NCBI RefSeq assembly: GCF_000245795.1
Contig: NZ_JH601133.1
Location: 867,169-931,168 of the forward strand
DNA from: Facklamia languida CCUG 37842
GTDB lineage: Bacteria; Bacillota; Bacilli; Lactobacillales; Aerococcaceae
Direction: 5' to 3'
Length of the DNA stretch: 64,000 bases
Positions within the stretch are counted from its first letter, which is position 1. Every line of letters begins with the position of its first letter. The notes below the pieces were generated by a model, which did no database searches, was not told the DNA's origin, and was given only the letters and a program-made list of their open reading frames with translations. Below, one piece after another: positions 54,492 through 64,000 of the stretch. Position numbers and translations under genes: made by a program.

Positions 54492-55946
54492 ATGGAGAAC
54501 GCTTTACGGCAACTCAAGACCCAGCTAGAAAGTTGGCCACAATGGCAAGCCGCTTCGAGTGCGGTCTTAGCCATTTCTGGAGGGGTTGATTCAATGTGTC
54601 TCTTGCATTTGATGCTTGAACTCTTTCAATTGCAGGAGTACCAGGATCGGCAGTTGATCGTGGCACATTTTAACCATCAATTGCGTTCACAACAAATCCA
54701 CGCGATCGAGCAAGAATTGGTGATTCAAACGGCTCAAGCCCATGATCTGGTCTACTTTGTCTCTAAATGGCAACAACCTCAAACCACTAACCGGGAGGCA
54801 AGTGCCCGGATTGCTCGCTATCAATTTCTGGCAGATGTCGTCCATGCTACCCAGGCTGACTGTTTAATGACGGCCCACCATCTTGATGATGCTGTGGAGA
54901 CCTTCATGATGCGGCTGATTCGCGGCAGCTCATTAAAGGGATTGAATAGCATTGACCCTAATTACCAGCGACAGCTCTTGGCAACGAATGGTCAAGTGGT
55001 TATTACCCAGATGATGCGGCCCTTGATTAATTTCCGCAAGAGTGAATTGTATCAATATGCTAGTTCCCACCATATTTCATATTATGAAGATGAGACCAAC
55101 CAGCATGAAGAGGTCTTTCGCAATCGGATCCGTCACCGCTATCTGCCTGAATTAGAAGACGAAAACCCTCAATTCTATTTGAATGCTCGAAATTTCCAAC
55201 AACAATTGCAAGTATCTTATCAGGCTCATTATCAGAATTTTATGGCAATTGAGCCCAACTTGCTCGCTAAGTTTCGTGATCCTGGCTGGGTCCTAGATGT
55301 GAGGGCCTGGCAGCAATTAAGTCCTGAACAATTACAGATCTATTTAGGAATCTTTTTTGAGGAGCGCTATGTCGAAGTGGCAGGGCAATATGATAAGGAT
55401 ATTTTATCTCTGGTGAGTCAACAACTGACCCACCAAGATAACCCCAACTATACTTTGCGCTTGTCCAACGATTGGATCTCTCGACGGGAATATGACTTTA
55501 TTTATATCGAGCCGCGGGATTATGAGAAATTTGTCAGTGAGCAAGTGATTAATCTGGTCATCCATAACAAATGGCATAGTCTTGGCAAAGGTTGGTGGAT
55601 TGGGATCTTTGACCGCAATTTTGTTAGCAATCAGATGCGCCAAGCGGTGGATGAGTATATGGCCTTATATTTGACGGCTTATGATCAGGTTCCGCTTTTT
55701 AGTGTGCGGCACCGTTTACCGGGAGATTCCATGACCTTAGGGAATCAGGACCAGGCCTTCCATAAGAAGGTATCCAGAATCTTAATTGATGCAAAGGTTC
55801 CAGCGAGTCAGCGTGAGACCATGTGGTTAGTGGTAGATGAGGAAGATGATACGGTTTGGTTGATTGGACAACAGAAGTCGATCAAGTATCAGCCACACGA
55901 ACCCGAATCGATCAGTCACTATCTCTTAATTCAAAAAATGTACTAA
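54492..55946 (+). CDS. tilS: tRNA(Ile)-lysidine synthetase TilS
   Basis: Converts the wobble cytidine of tRNA-Ile (CAU) to lysidine using ATP and lysine. The PP-loop SGGVDS is at residues 29-34; TAHHLDDAVETFMMRLIRGSSLKGL follows, and NRIRHRYLPEL marks the end of the catalytic domain. The C-terminal TilS domain has DSMTLGNQ-type and KVSRILIDAKVPASQR segments. Length of 484 residues is normal. The ATG at 54492 has GAGAGGAG 9 bases upstream; an in-frame TTG at 54483 is the alternative. Essential in most bacteria. Confidence 0.94.
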   Translation: MENALRQLKTQLESWPQWQAASSAVLAISGGVDSMCLLHLMLELFQLQEYQDRQLIVAHFNHQLRSQQIHAIEQELVIQTAQAHDLVYFVSKWQQPQTTNREASARIARYQFLADVVHATQADCLMTAHHLDDAVETFMMRLIRGSSLKGLNSIDPNYQRQLLATNGQVVITQMMRPLINFRKSELYQYASSHHISYYEDETNQHEEVFRNRIRHRYLPELEDENPQFYLNARNFQQQLQVSYQAHYQNFMAIEPNLLAKFRDPGWVLDVRAWQQLSPEQLQIYLGIFFEERYVEVAGQYDKDILSLVSQQLTHQDNPNYTLRLSNDWISRREYDFIYIEPRDYEKFVSEQVINLVIHNKWHSLGKGWWIGIFDRNFVSNQMRQAVDEYMALYLTAYDQVPLFSVRHRLPGDSMTLGNQDQAFHKKVSRILIDAKVPASQRETMWLVVDEEDDTVWLIGQQKSIKYQPHEPESISHYLLIQKMY

Positions 55947-55947
55947 A

Positions 55948-55979
55948 TTGATTCTTTTTTTAAATCTTTATGCTAAAAT
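55948..55979 (+). promoter_or_regulatory. Promoter of hpt
   Basis: TTGATT at 55948-55953 and TGC-TAAAAT (55971-55979), an extended -10. The spacer of 20 bases is long, so the extended -10 is probably decisive. Confidence 0.5.
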
Positions 55980-56018
55980 GCTATATTGTGATCATACTTA
56001 TCAGGAGAAGGAGATGCC

Positions 56019-56561
56019 ATGTTAGAACAAGATATCCAGTCTGTCTTAGTGACAGAGGAGGAGTTACGTGAAACAGCCCAACGTCTAGGACAAGAAATAA
56101 CTAAAGACTATGCAGGTAAAGAAATTCTTGTGATTGGGGTTTTAAGAGGTGCCGCACTCTTTATGGCGGATCTGATTCGATATATTGATTGTTATCTTGA
56201 GATTGACTTTATGGATGTGTCGAGCTATGGTGCTGCGACCGTATCATCAGGAGAAGTAAAGATTCTCAAAGACCTTGATTCCAGTGTGGAAGGTCGTCAT
56301 ATTCTGATTATTGAAGACATCATTGATACTGGCCGGACCTTACATTATTTAATTAACCTGTTTGAGATGCGTCAGGCTGCTTCCATTAAGATCTGTAGCT
56401 TATTGGATAAGCCGTCTCGTCGGGTGATGTCCGATGTAAAGGTGGATTATGTGGGGGTCGAAGTACCGGATGAATTTGTCGTAGGCTACGGCCTGGATTA
56501 CAAGCAAAACTACCGCAATTTGCCTTATATTGGGGTGCTGAAGCCAGAAATCTACTCATAA
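56019..56561 (+). CDS. hpt: Hypoxanthine phosphoribosyltransferase
   Basis: Purine salvage enzyme that forms IMP or GMP from hypoxanthine or guanine and PRPP. The PRPP-binding motif [17 protein letters not shown] is at about residues 92-108, the flexible-loop Ser-Tyr SSYG at about 68-71, and the C-terminal [20 protein letters not shown] is characteristic. Length of 180 residues. AAGGAG at 56005-56010 precedes the ATG. It lies between tilS and ftsH as in most Firmicutes. Confidence 0.96.
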   Translation: MLEQDIQSVLVTEEELRETAQRLGQEITKDYAGKEILVIGVLRGAALFMADLIRYIDCYLEIDFMDVSSYGAATVSSGEVKILKDLDSSVEGRHILIIEDIIDTGRTLHYLINLFEMRQAASIKICSLLDKPSRRVMSDVKVDYVGVEVPDEFVVGYGLDYKQNYRNLPYIGVLKPEIYS

Positions 56562-56591
56562 GAAACATTTGTAGCAGTGAGGGAACTTTTT

Positions 56592-56600
56592 TGCTATGAT
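56592..56600 (+). promoter_or_regulatory. Extended -10 promoter of ftsH
   Basis: TGC-TATGAT (56592-56600), 32 bases before the start codon, without a clear -35. Confidence 0.5.
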
Positions 56601-56632
56601 AAGACTATTATTGATTAAGGAGAATTGAACGA

Positions 56633-58660
56633 ATGCAAAAACCAAACCGCAATCGTACTCCCTTACGGAATACCTTCGTATATTTAATTATTGGATTGGC
56701 TATTTTAGGGGTCGTCAGTGTTTTAAGCGATAATACCCCTTTTATGGCGAACACCAAGGAAATTACCAGTACAGAATTTGTTCAGCAATTACAAGAGGAT
56801 AAGATTGCCAAGTTCGAAGTGCAAATTGGATCTGGGGTTTATCACGTTCGAGGCGAGTATGAGAAAGAAAAGAAAGTTGAAGACTCTGATGAGCAAGTGA
56901 TCGAAATTTTCCAAGGATCGCCTTCTATCCAGACCTTCAAGACCGACATTCTTGGTAACGACAGCACACTGAAAGAGATTACGCAATTTGCTAAGGAGAC
57001 TGAGACACCTTTCAAGGCGGTTCCTGAATCGTCTGCGGGTGTTTGGTTGAACTTCTTGCCAGTTGTCTTGATGATGATTCCTGCTTTCTTCTTGATGTAT
57101 ACCATGATGCAGTCAGCAAATGGTGGCGGCAAGGGCGTCATGAACTTCGGCAAATCTAAGACGAAGGATGTCTCTAAGCAGAAGTCCAAAGTGCGCTTTA
57201 GCGATGTGGCAGGAGCAGAAGAGGAAAAACAAGAACTTGTTGAGATTGTAGACTTCTTGAAAGAACCAAGGAAATATACCGACTTAGGGGCTCGGATTCC
57301 AGCGGGTGTCCTTTTGGAAGGACCTCCAGGAACTGGGAAGACCCTATTAGCTAAGGCGGTTGCCGGAGAAGCCGGCGTTCCCTTCTTCTCAATTTCGGGA
57401 TCAGAGTTTGTTGAGATGTTTGTTGGGGTCGGTGCTTCGCGTGTCCGGGACCTATTTGAGAATGCTAAGAAGAATGCCCCTGCCATTATCTTTATTGATG
57501 AGATTGATGCCGTCGGACGCCAGCGGGGAGCTGGAATGGGCGGTGGTCACGATGAACGTGAACAGACCCTCAACCAGTTACTGGTTGAAATGGATGGCTT
57601 TGAAGGCAATGAGGGCATCATTGTGATGGCAGCAACGAACCGCTCGGATGTCTTGGATCCGGCCCTCTTACGTCCTGGCCGTTTTGACCGGCAGATCTTA
57701 GTAGGTAACCCTGATGTTAAGGGGCGTGAAGCGATCCTTAAGGTGCATGCTCGGAACAAGAAATTGGCTCAGGATATTGACCTCAAGGTGATTGCGCAAC
57801 AAACCCCTGGATTTTCGGGGGCGGATCTTGAGAACTTGCTGAATGAGTCGGCCCTGATTGCGGCTCGCTTTGATCGCAAGGCGATTACTGCTGAGGATGT
57901 TGATGAGGCACATGACCGGGTCATCGCAGGACCAGCCAAGAAGGATTCTGTGATTTCTGACAAGCAACGTCGAACAGTAGCCTACCATGAAGCAGGGCAT
58001 ACTGTGATTGGCATGGTCTTAAGTGAAGCGCGTACGGTTCATAAGGTGACCATTGTGCCAAGAGGCCGGGCTGGTGGCTATGCCATTATGCTTCCTAAGG
58101 AAGACCAGTATATTGTGACTTATAAGGAATTGTTTGAACAAGTCGTAGGGCTTCTAGGTGGACGTTCTGCAGAGGAGATTGTCTTTAACCATCAATCAAC
58201 AGGTGCTAGCAATGACTTTGAGCAGGCCACGGCGATTGTTCGACACATGGTGACCAAGTATGGGATGTCCAGCAAGATTGGAACTGTCCAATATGAATCC
58301 GATTCACAACCCTTTGCAGGTCGTCAGTACGGCTTCGGTAATCATCCCCAATATTCCGAACAAATTGCTTATGAAATTGACCAAGAGGTCCATCGCATTA
58401 TGAATGAGGCACATCAAGAAGCCCACCGCATCATTAATGAGCACCGTGAGCAATTGAATATTATTGCAGAGAAGCTCTTAGAAGTTGAAACACTGGATGC
58501 GCGTCAGATTAAGTCTCTCTTTGAAACAGGTCAGATGCCTAAAGTGACGGAAGAAGAGGAAGGGGAAGAGCCTGTCGCAGAACCTGAGACTTTTGAAGAA
58601 GCTAAGGAGAAGGCGAATGCATCGGACCCAGCGGACCAGCCAGAGGAATCGCAAGCTTAA
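56633..58660 (+). CDS. ftsH: ATP-dependent zinc metalloprotease FtsH
   Basis: Membrane-bound AAA+ protease that degrades misfolded membrane proteins and regulators. Two membrane segments (about residues 14-32 and 138-158) flank an external domain; the AAA domain has Walker A GPPGTGKT (about 224-231), Walker [12 protein letters not shown] and the SRH; the protease domain has the zinc motif HEAGH (about 454-458) and a downstream acidic ligand region. The acidic tail is 675 residues long in all. AAGGAGAA precedes the ATG at 56633. An in-frame stretch of 19 acidic codons follows the TAA stop directly (see finding). A terminator follows. Confidence 0.96.
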   Translation: MQKPNRNRTPLRNTFVYLIIGLAILGVVSVLSDNTPFMANTKEITSTEFVQQLQEDKIAKFEVQIGSGVYHVRGEYEKEKKVEDSDEQVIEIFQGSPSIQTFKTDILGNDSTLKEITQFAKETETPFKAVPESSAGVWLNFLPVVLMMIPAFFLMYTMMQSANGGGKGVMNFGKSKTKDVSKQKSKVRFSDVAGAEEEKQELVEIVDFLKEPRKYTDLGARIPAGVLLEGPPGTGKTLLAKAVAGEAGVPFFSISGSEFVEMFVGVGASRVRDLFENAKKNAPAIIFIDEIDAVGRQRGAGMGGGHDEREQTLNQLLVEMDGFEGNEGIIVMAATNRSDVLDPALLRPGRFDRQILVGNPDVKGREAILKVHARNKKLAQDIDLKVIAQQTPGFSGADLENLLNESALIAARFDRKAITAEDVDEAHDRVIAGPAKKDSVISDKQRRTVAYHEAGHTVIGMVLSEARTVHKVTIVPRGRAGGYAIMLPKEDQYIVTYKELFEQVVGLLGGRSAEEIVFNHQSTGASNDFEQATAIVRHMVTKYGMSSKIGTVQYESDSQPFAGRQYGFGNHPQYSEQIAYEIDQEVHRIMNEAHQEAHRIINEHREQLNIIAEKLLEVETLDARQIKSLFETGQMPKVTEEEEGEEPVAEPETFEEAKEKANASDPADQPEESQA

Positions 58661-58720
58661 ATGACTCAATCAGAGGATGAAGAGTCTGAGGCGGTCCATT
58701 CAGATGAAGAGGAAGAGTAA
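58661..58720 (+). other. In-frame acidic reading-frame extension after the ftsH stop
   Basis: Immediately after the ftsH TAA, in the same frame, an ATG begins 19 codons encoding MTQSEDEESEAVHSDEEEE and ending in TAA. The composition continues the acidic character of the FtsH tail, which suggests that a former, longer tail was cut by a nonsense change. As a separate gene it has no ribosome-binding site. Confidence 0.5.
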
Positions 58721-58725
58721 TTGAG

Positions 58726-58761
58726 AGAAGGTCAGGAAATGATTTCCTGCCTTCTTTTTTA
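58726..58761 (+). terminator. Rho-independent terminator after ftsH
   Basis: GAAGG-T-CAGGAAAT and ATTTCCTG-CCTTC form a stem with one bulge and are followed by six T. Confidence 0.88.
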
Positions 58762-58779
58762 AGAAGAAAGGATGAGAAG

Positions 58780-59667
58780 ATGGCGGATCAATTAATCAAA
58801 GCTTTGGCCTACCAAGATCAAGTACGGGTCTTTGTTGTCGATGCGACTCAAGCCGTGGCCCAAGCCCAACAAAGGCATGACACCTGGCATACTGCAACAG
58901 CCGCTTTGGGTCGAAGTCTTGTGGCCACCAGTTTATTAGCAGCCAGCCTCAAGGGAAGCGACCGGTTAAACATTCAGATTCAAGGGTCCGGTCCTTTAGG
59001 TGAAATTAATTGTGATGGGGACAGTCAAGGTGCCATTCGAGGTTATGTTAAACACCCGCATGTCGCTCTTGAACTCAATCAAGCAGGTAAAATCGATGTT
59101 AGTGGAGCGGTTGGCTTACCGGGAAGTTTGCGGGTGCGTAAGTTTAGCCAATCAGGTGAATCCTTTACAGGTCAGATTGCCCTTGTTTCAGGAGAATTGG
59201 CAGAAGACGTTACTTACTATCTGGCAGCTTCTGAACAAATCCCTTCTGCAGTGGGATTAAGTGTCTTAGTTAATCCGGATGAGACCGTTGCTTCGGCAGG
59301 AGGCTTTTTGATCCAGGTCTTGCCTGATGTCAAGGAGGAGACCCTACAAGCGATTGAGACCAATCTCCAAAGCTTGGGTAACCTGAGTGAACAGATTGAT
59401 CAAGCGGAGCATTTAGAAGAGTTATTGGCTCAGTTAGTCGGTCCAGACAATTACCGCGTGATCCATAGCCAGTCCATTCATTTCACCTGTCCTTGCTCTA
59501 AAGACCGCTTTGCTAAGGCGATTCTCGCCCTCCCTCCAAGTGACATTCAGCAGATGATTGAAGAAGACCACCAAGCTGAAGCGGTCTGCCATTATTGTAA
59601 TGAATCCTATCATTATACTCAGGAAGAATTAGAGGTCTTGTTAGACCAAGCCCTGCATGGAGAATAG
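58780..59667 (+). CDS. hslO: Redox-regulated chaperonin Hsp33
   Basis: Holdase chaperone activated by oxidative stress through disulfide formation and loss of zinc. The N-terminal domain shows TAALGRSLVATSLLAASLKG and GDGQGAIRGYV-type DGDSQGAIRGYVKHP; the C-terminal redox switch has all four cysteines as CPC (about residue 237-239) and CHYC (about 270-273). Length of 295 residues is normal. GAAAGGATGAG precedes the ATG. Follows ftsH as in many Lactobacillales; stress link with FtsH and GroESL. Confidence 0.95.
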   Translation: MADQLIKALAYQDQVRVFVVDATQAVAQAQQRHDTWHTATAALGRSLVATSLLAASLKGSDRLNIQIQGSGPLGEINCDGDSQGAIRGYVKHPHVALELNQAGKIDVSGAVGLPGSLRVRKFSQSGESFTGQIALVSGELAEDVTYYLAASEQIPSAVGLSVLVNPDETVASAGGFLIQVLPDVKEETLQAIETNLQSLGNLSEQIDQAEHLEELLAQLVGPDNYRVIHSQSIHFTCPCSKDRFAKAILALPPSDIQQMIEEDHQAEAVCHYCNESYHYTQEELEVLLDQALHGE

Positions 59668-59670
59668 ACC

Positions 59671-59699
59671 ATGACAAATATTAAGGGATCAGGTAGAAT
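59671..59699 (+). promoter_or_regulatory. Probable promoter of lysS
   Basis: ATGACA at 59671-59676 and TAGAAT at 59694-59699 with 17-base spacing; about 58 bases of leader remain before the start codon, too short for a T-box. Confidence 0.55.
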
Positions 59700-59745
59700 A
59701 AATAACAGATTGAAAGTATCATGTTGACCATGACGAATAGAATAG

Positions 59746-61728
<1,983 letters not shown>

Positions 61729-61747
61729 AGAACACGCTAATTATTAA

Positions 61748-62122
61748 ACTGGGATTTGTAATGAATCTAAGTTTAATTTTTATATTAAGCAAGATACTAC
61801 GGTATTAAACGTAATTTCTACTTTAGACCTATATAACACATCAGAAACAAGATCAAATCAAAAATCTTTTGGTCTAAATTATCAAAAAACTAGCAAGGAA
61901 CTTATGAGCCAAGATGAAATAACTGTAATGGATGGTGGTAAGTGTATATACCAGCTAAGAGGAGTAAGACCTTTCTTGTCTGATAAATTCGATATTACAA
62001 AACATAAGAATTATAAGTTATTGGAAGACTATGATAAGAAGATTTTATTTGATGTGGAAGAGTTTTTGAAAAACAGAGATAAAATAAAAATAAACAGAAA
62101 CAGTTTAATTACAAGATTATGA
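61748..62122 (+). pseudogene. C-terminal remnant of a conjugative coupling protein (VirD4/TraG family)
   Basis: The frame is open from 61748 and its recognisable part reads DLYNTSETRSNQKSFGLNYQ, then KELMSQDEITVMDGGKCIYQLRGVRPFLSDKFDITKH, a typical C-terminus of VirD4/TraG-like type IV coupling proteins of Gram-positive integrative conjugative elements. The Walker ATPase domains are missing, and the region before DLYNTSETR no longer matches, so the gene is truncated and probably frameshifted at its 5' side. The internal ATG at 61904 could at most start a 72-residue peptide. AT-rich like its neighbours; a fossil of a conjugative element next to lysS. Confidence 0.78.
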
Positions 62123-62185
62123 ATTAAGTTTAGGATAAAGATATTTTTGGTATAATATCTATATATAAACCATGGAGGTAGGCAT

Positions 62186-62704
62186 ATGAGGTCTTATGAA
62201 AGTAAGGAAGAATTAAAGAATGAGATAAAGAAAACTTTTGAAAAATATATTTCAGAGTTTGACAATATACCAGAAGAACTAAAAGATAAAAGACTAGAAG
62301 AAGTTGATAGGACACCAGCAGAAAATATTGCCTATCAAGTAGGTTGGACAACTTTACTCTTAAAATGGGAAGAAGATGAGAAAAAAGGTATAGATGTTAA
62401 AACACCATCTGATAAATTTAAGTGGAATCAACTTGGAGAATTATATAAGTGGTTCACTGATACCTATGCTAATAAATCGTTAAAGGAACTAAAAGAACAA
62501 CTCACAAAAAATATAGAAGATATTTATCTTTTGATAGATGAATTAACAGATGAAGAATTATTTAAACCACATATGAGAAAATGGGCAGATGAAGCAACCA
62601 AAACTGCTACTTGGGAAGTATATAAATTTATTCATGTAAATACAGTAGCGCCATTTGGAACATTTAGGACTAAGATTAGGAAATGGAAGAAATTAGTTCT
62701 ATAG
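62186..62704 (+). CDS. ClbS/DfsB-family four-helix bundle protein
   Basis: The 172-residue product begins MRSYESKEELKNEIKKTFEK, contains IAYQVGWTTLLLKWEEDEKKG and ends in FIHVNTVAPFGTFRTKIRKW, features of the ClbS/DfsB family (DinB-like fold; ClbS itself protects against colibactin). Members in Firmicutes are common near mobile DNA and mostly uncharacterised. Base composition is clearly AT-rich. GGAGG at 62174-62178 lies 7 bases before the ATG, and TTTTTGGTATAAT (62145-62157) supplies a -10 box. It appears intact. A role in resistance to a genotoxin or electrophile is possible but not shown here. Confidence 0.8.
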   Translation: MRSYESKEELKNEIKKTFEKYISEFDNIPEELKDKRLEEVDRTPAENIAYQVGWTTLLLKWEEDEKKGIDVKTPSDKFKWNQLGELYKWFTDTYANKSLKELKEQLTKNIEDIYLLIDELTDEELFKPHMRKWADEATKTATWEVYKFIHVNTVAPFGTFRTKIRKWKKLVL

Positions 62705-62741
62705 ATAGAAAAGTATAAATAAGTTTACTTAGGAGGATTTT

Positions 62742-63044
62742 ATGGCAGTTGCAAATATCAAAGTTACATTAAATTGCCCAATAGAAAAAGTATGGGATAA
62801 AGTTACTGACCTTCGTGATTTTGGTTGGAGAAGTGATATCAAAGATATCAAAATTATTGATGATAAGAATTTTGTAGAGATTACAAAAGATGGGATAGAA
62901 ACAAATTTTAAAGTTATAGAATGTACGAAACATCAATGCTGGTCTTTTGAAATTGAAAACGCAAATATAAAAGGAACTTGGATAGGAAAATTTTATTCGA
63001 ATGGAGATAAAACAACATTAGATTTTACAGAAAATATTATTTAG
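62742..63044 (+). CDS. SRPBCC-family protein, 3' end missing
   Basis: START/Bet v1-like ligand-binding fold: the product begins MAVANIKVTLNCPIEKVWDK with the typical VWDKVTDLRDFGWRSDIKD and strands such as NFVEITKDGIETNFKVIEC. Family members have about 130-150 residues and finish with a long C-terminal helix; this one stops after 100 residues at LDFTENII, exactly before the left end of the IS30-family element, so the helix was probably lost by the insertion. AGGAGG at 62731-62736 precedes the ATG. Probably inactive. Cotranscribed with the ClbS-like gene, 37 bases upstream. Confidence 0.72.
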   Translation: MAVANIKVTLNCPIEKVWDKVTDLRDFGWRSDIKDIKIIDDKNFVEITKDGIETNFKVIECTKHQCWSFEIENANIKGTWIGKFYSNGDKTTLDFTENII

Positions 63045-63088
63045 GCGGATTTTATAATCAACTTAGCCACCATAAAAAATAAAAAAGC

Positions 63089-63150
63089 CATGTAAATTCA
63101 TGTTATATTTTAGCTACCACACAAAAATATAAGGAGAATGAATTTACATG
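63089..63150 (+). repeat. 13-bp inverted repeat enclosing the leader and start codon of the IS30 transposase
   Basis: CATGTAAATTCAT at 63089-63101 and ATGAATTTACATG at 63138-63150 are perfect inverted repeats with a 36-base loop. The right arm contains the transposase ATG (63148-63150) and abuts the AAGGAG at 63131-63136. In transcripts that enter from outside, this stem would hide the start codon. Confidence 0.85.
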
Positions 63151-64000
63151 ACGCAAACACACTCTACCACATCTGGTCGGAAATCAAAACACTTATCGTT
63201 CAAAGAACGGAGCCAAATTGAGCTTTTGAAAGAACAAGGGCATTCTAATCGCGCGATTGCTCGCATACTCAAACGCGCGCCACAGACAATCCATAACGAA
63301 ATTAAACGCGGTACAATTAAACAAATCCGACAACAAAAGCAAAACGGCAAGGTTTATAAATGGTACTATTCTAAGTATGTCGCTGAAGTCGGCCAAGAAA
63401 ATTATGAGCATCAGCGTCAAAATTGTGGGCGCAAACCTCTCTGGTCCTACTCAAGTGACTTTATCGATTGGGCCGATCAGCGGATGTTAGAAGATAAATG
63501 GTCGCCTGATGTCGTCGTCCACCGAGCCAAAGAAGTCCTTGATATCGACCCTCGACTCATTCCTTGTACCACCACCCTCTATTATTGGATTGATTGTCAG
63601 ATTATGAAGACGCGAAATATTGATTTACTTGAAAAACTTCGTCGTAATACCAAAGAGAGAGTACCGAAGACCCGCCCCCATAAGAAAGTCTTGGGAACTT
63701 CCATCGACGAGCGCCCTGAGGAAATCAATGAGCGGAATACTTTTGGCCACTGGGAAATTGATACGGTCATTGGCAAGAAAGGTAAAGATGAACCTGTCTT
63801 GTTAACCTTAGCTGAACGATTCAGTCGATTTGAAGTCATTCTAAAGATAAAGAATAAGACTGCACAAGCGGTGGAGGTCGCCCTAAGAAAGTTACAAGGA
63901 CTCGCAGGCGATCATTTATCGTTACTCTTCAAGAGTATGACTGCTGATAATGGCTTAGAGTTTGCGATGTTAAGTCAAGCGGTGGCTGAACAAATAGCGG
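63148..64000 (+). CDS. IS30-family transposase, 3' end outside the window
   Basis: DDE transposase. The N-terminal helix-turn-helix reads HLSFKERSQIELLKEQGHSN with RAIARILKRAPQTIHNEIKRG, the IS30 pattern for specific end binding. The catalytic core starts with FGHWEIDTVIG (first Asp) and continues to MTADNGLEF (second Asp); the final Glu (E of the DDE triad) lies beyond the window edge. 284 codons are visible without a stop; a full-length enzyme has about 310-350. AAGGAG at 63131-63136 precedes the ATG by 11 bases, inside a large hairpin. Intact so far as seen. Confidence 0.92.
   Translation, partial: MTQTHSTTSGRKSKHLSFKERSQIELLKEQGHSNRAIARILKRAPQTIHNEIKRGTIKQIRQQKQNGKVYKWYYSKYVAEVGQENYEHQRQNCGRKPLWSYSSDFIDWADQRMLEDKWSPDVVVHRAKEVLDIDPRLIPCTTTLYYWIDCQIMKTRNIDLLEKLRRNTKERVPKTRPHKKVLGTSIDERPEEINERNTFGHWEIDTVIGKKGKDEPVLLTLAERFSRFEVILKIKNKTAQAVEVALRKLQGLAGDHLSLLFKSMTADNGLEFAMLSQAVAEQIA

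Larger units (their letters stand above)
63050..64000 (+). mobile_element. IS30-family insertion sequence, right part outside the window
   Basis: The element contains an IS30-type transposase reading to the window edge. Its left boundary is placed between the truncated SRPBCC gene (stop at 63044) and the A-rich tract at about 63070; the exact terminal repeat cannot be set without the right end. GC content rises again compared with the AT-rich island into which it is inserted. Confidence 0.8.

Noticed and set aside
61904-62122. 72-residue gene starting at an internal ATG
   Set aside because: The similarity to VirD4/TraG continues upstream of this ATG, so it is the tail of a truncated gene and not a gene of its own.

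Overview
The window is a 64 kb stretch of a low-to-moderate GC Gram-positive (Firmicutes) chromosome. Gene order and protein families point to Lactobacillales, perhaps an Aerococcaceae-like coccus; the family-level placement is inference. Support comes from sortase A, Lgt, HPr kinase, a lactose/cellobiose-type PTS pair, a LiaX-like plus PspC pair, a LysM surface protein, a PcsB-like NlpC/P60 protein, a CIRCE-controlled groESL operon, a T-box and an L13 leader, with no sporulation genes. No rRNA, tRNA or CRISPR array is visible.

Layout. 1-2.2 kb: partial LURP-one gene, then divergent sortase A and signal peptidase I. 2.2-7.4 kb: T-box-controlled archaeal/eukaryote-type prolyl-tRNA synthetase, an acyl-CoA thioesterase, and the tRNA t6A cluster tsaB-GNAT-rimI-tsaD. 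7.5-12.6 kb: ABC-F protein on the minus strand, then rex and groES-groEL; this matches the Bacillus ydi-groE neighbourhood. 12.8-17.2 kb: eight-LysM secreted protein, BaiN/YhiN-like flavoprotein, rplM-rpsI. 17.2-22.7 kb: accessory stretch with a decayed IS256-family transposase, an AT-rich orphan membrane-anchored protein, an orphan PTS IIB-IIA pair, a NERD-like protein, a polytopic membrane protein and a PadR/permease-prefix-domain pair. 22.8-37.3 kb: uvrA, LiaX-like/PspC, hprK-lgt-gpsA-trxB, pgcA, rapZ-yvcK-whiA, ssb. 37.5-43.6 kb: two-component system with a flavodoxin-like oxidoreductase, tyrS, secreted NlpC/P60 protein. 43.7-61.7 kb: metG-tatD-rnmV-rsmA-veg-pth-mfd-rqcP-divIC-yabR-tilS-hpt-ftsH-hslO-lysS, the classical origin-proximal housekeeping order. 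61.3-64 kb: AT-rich mosaic of horizontally acquired DNA.

The most unusual place is the end of lysS. The synthetase is complete up to its usual C-terminus and then continues in frame into an AT-rich EMAP-II/CsaA-type tRNA-binding domain, with three copies of a 10-bp repeat at the seam. Immediately downstream lie the tail of a conjugative coupling protein (VirD4/TraG), a ClbS/DfsB-like gene, an SRPBCC gene that appears cut short, and an IS30-family element whose transposase start codon sits in a perfect 13-bp inverted repeat. The sequence suggests that mobile DNA landed at the 3' end of lysS and donated a new domain to an essential enzyme.

How the genes work together: most of the window supports translation (four aminoacyl-tRNA synthetases, t6A formation, TilS, RsmA, Pth, RqcP, ribosomal proteins), protein quality control (GroESL, FtsH, Hsp33), DNA repair (UvrA, Mfd) and envelope maintenance (Lgt, SPase I, sortase, LysM, NlpC/P60, LiaX-like, DivIC). 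HprK, Rex, YvcK, RapZ, PgcA and GpsA link carbon and redox status to cell-wall and lipid precursor supply.
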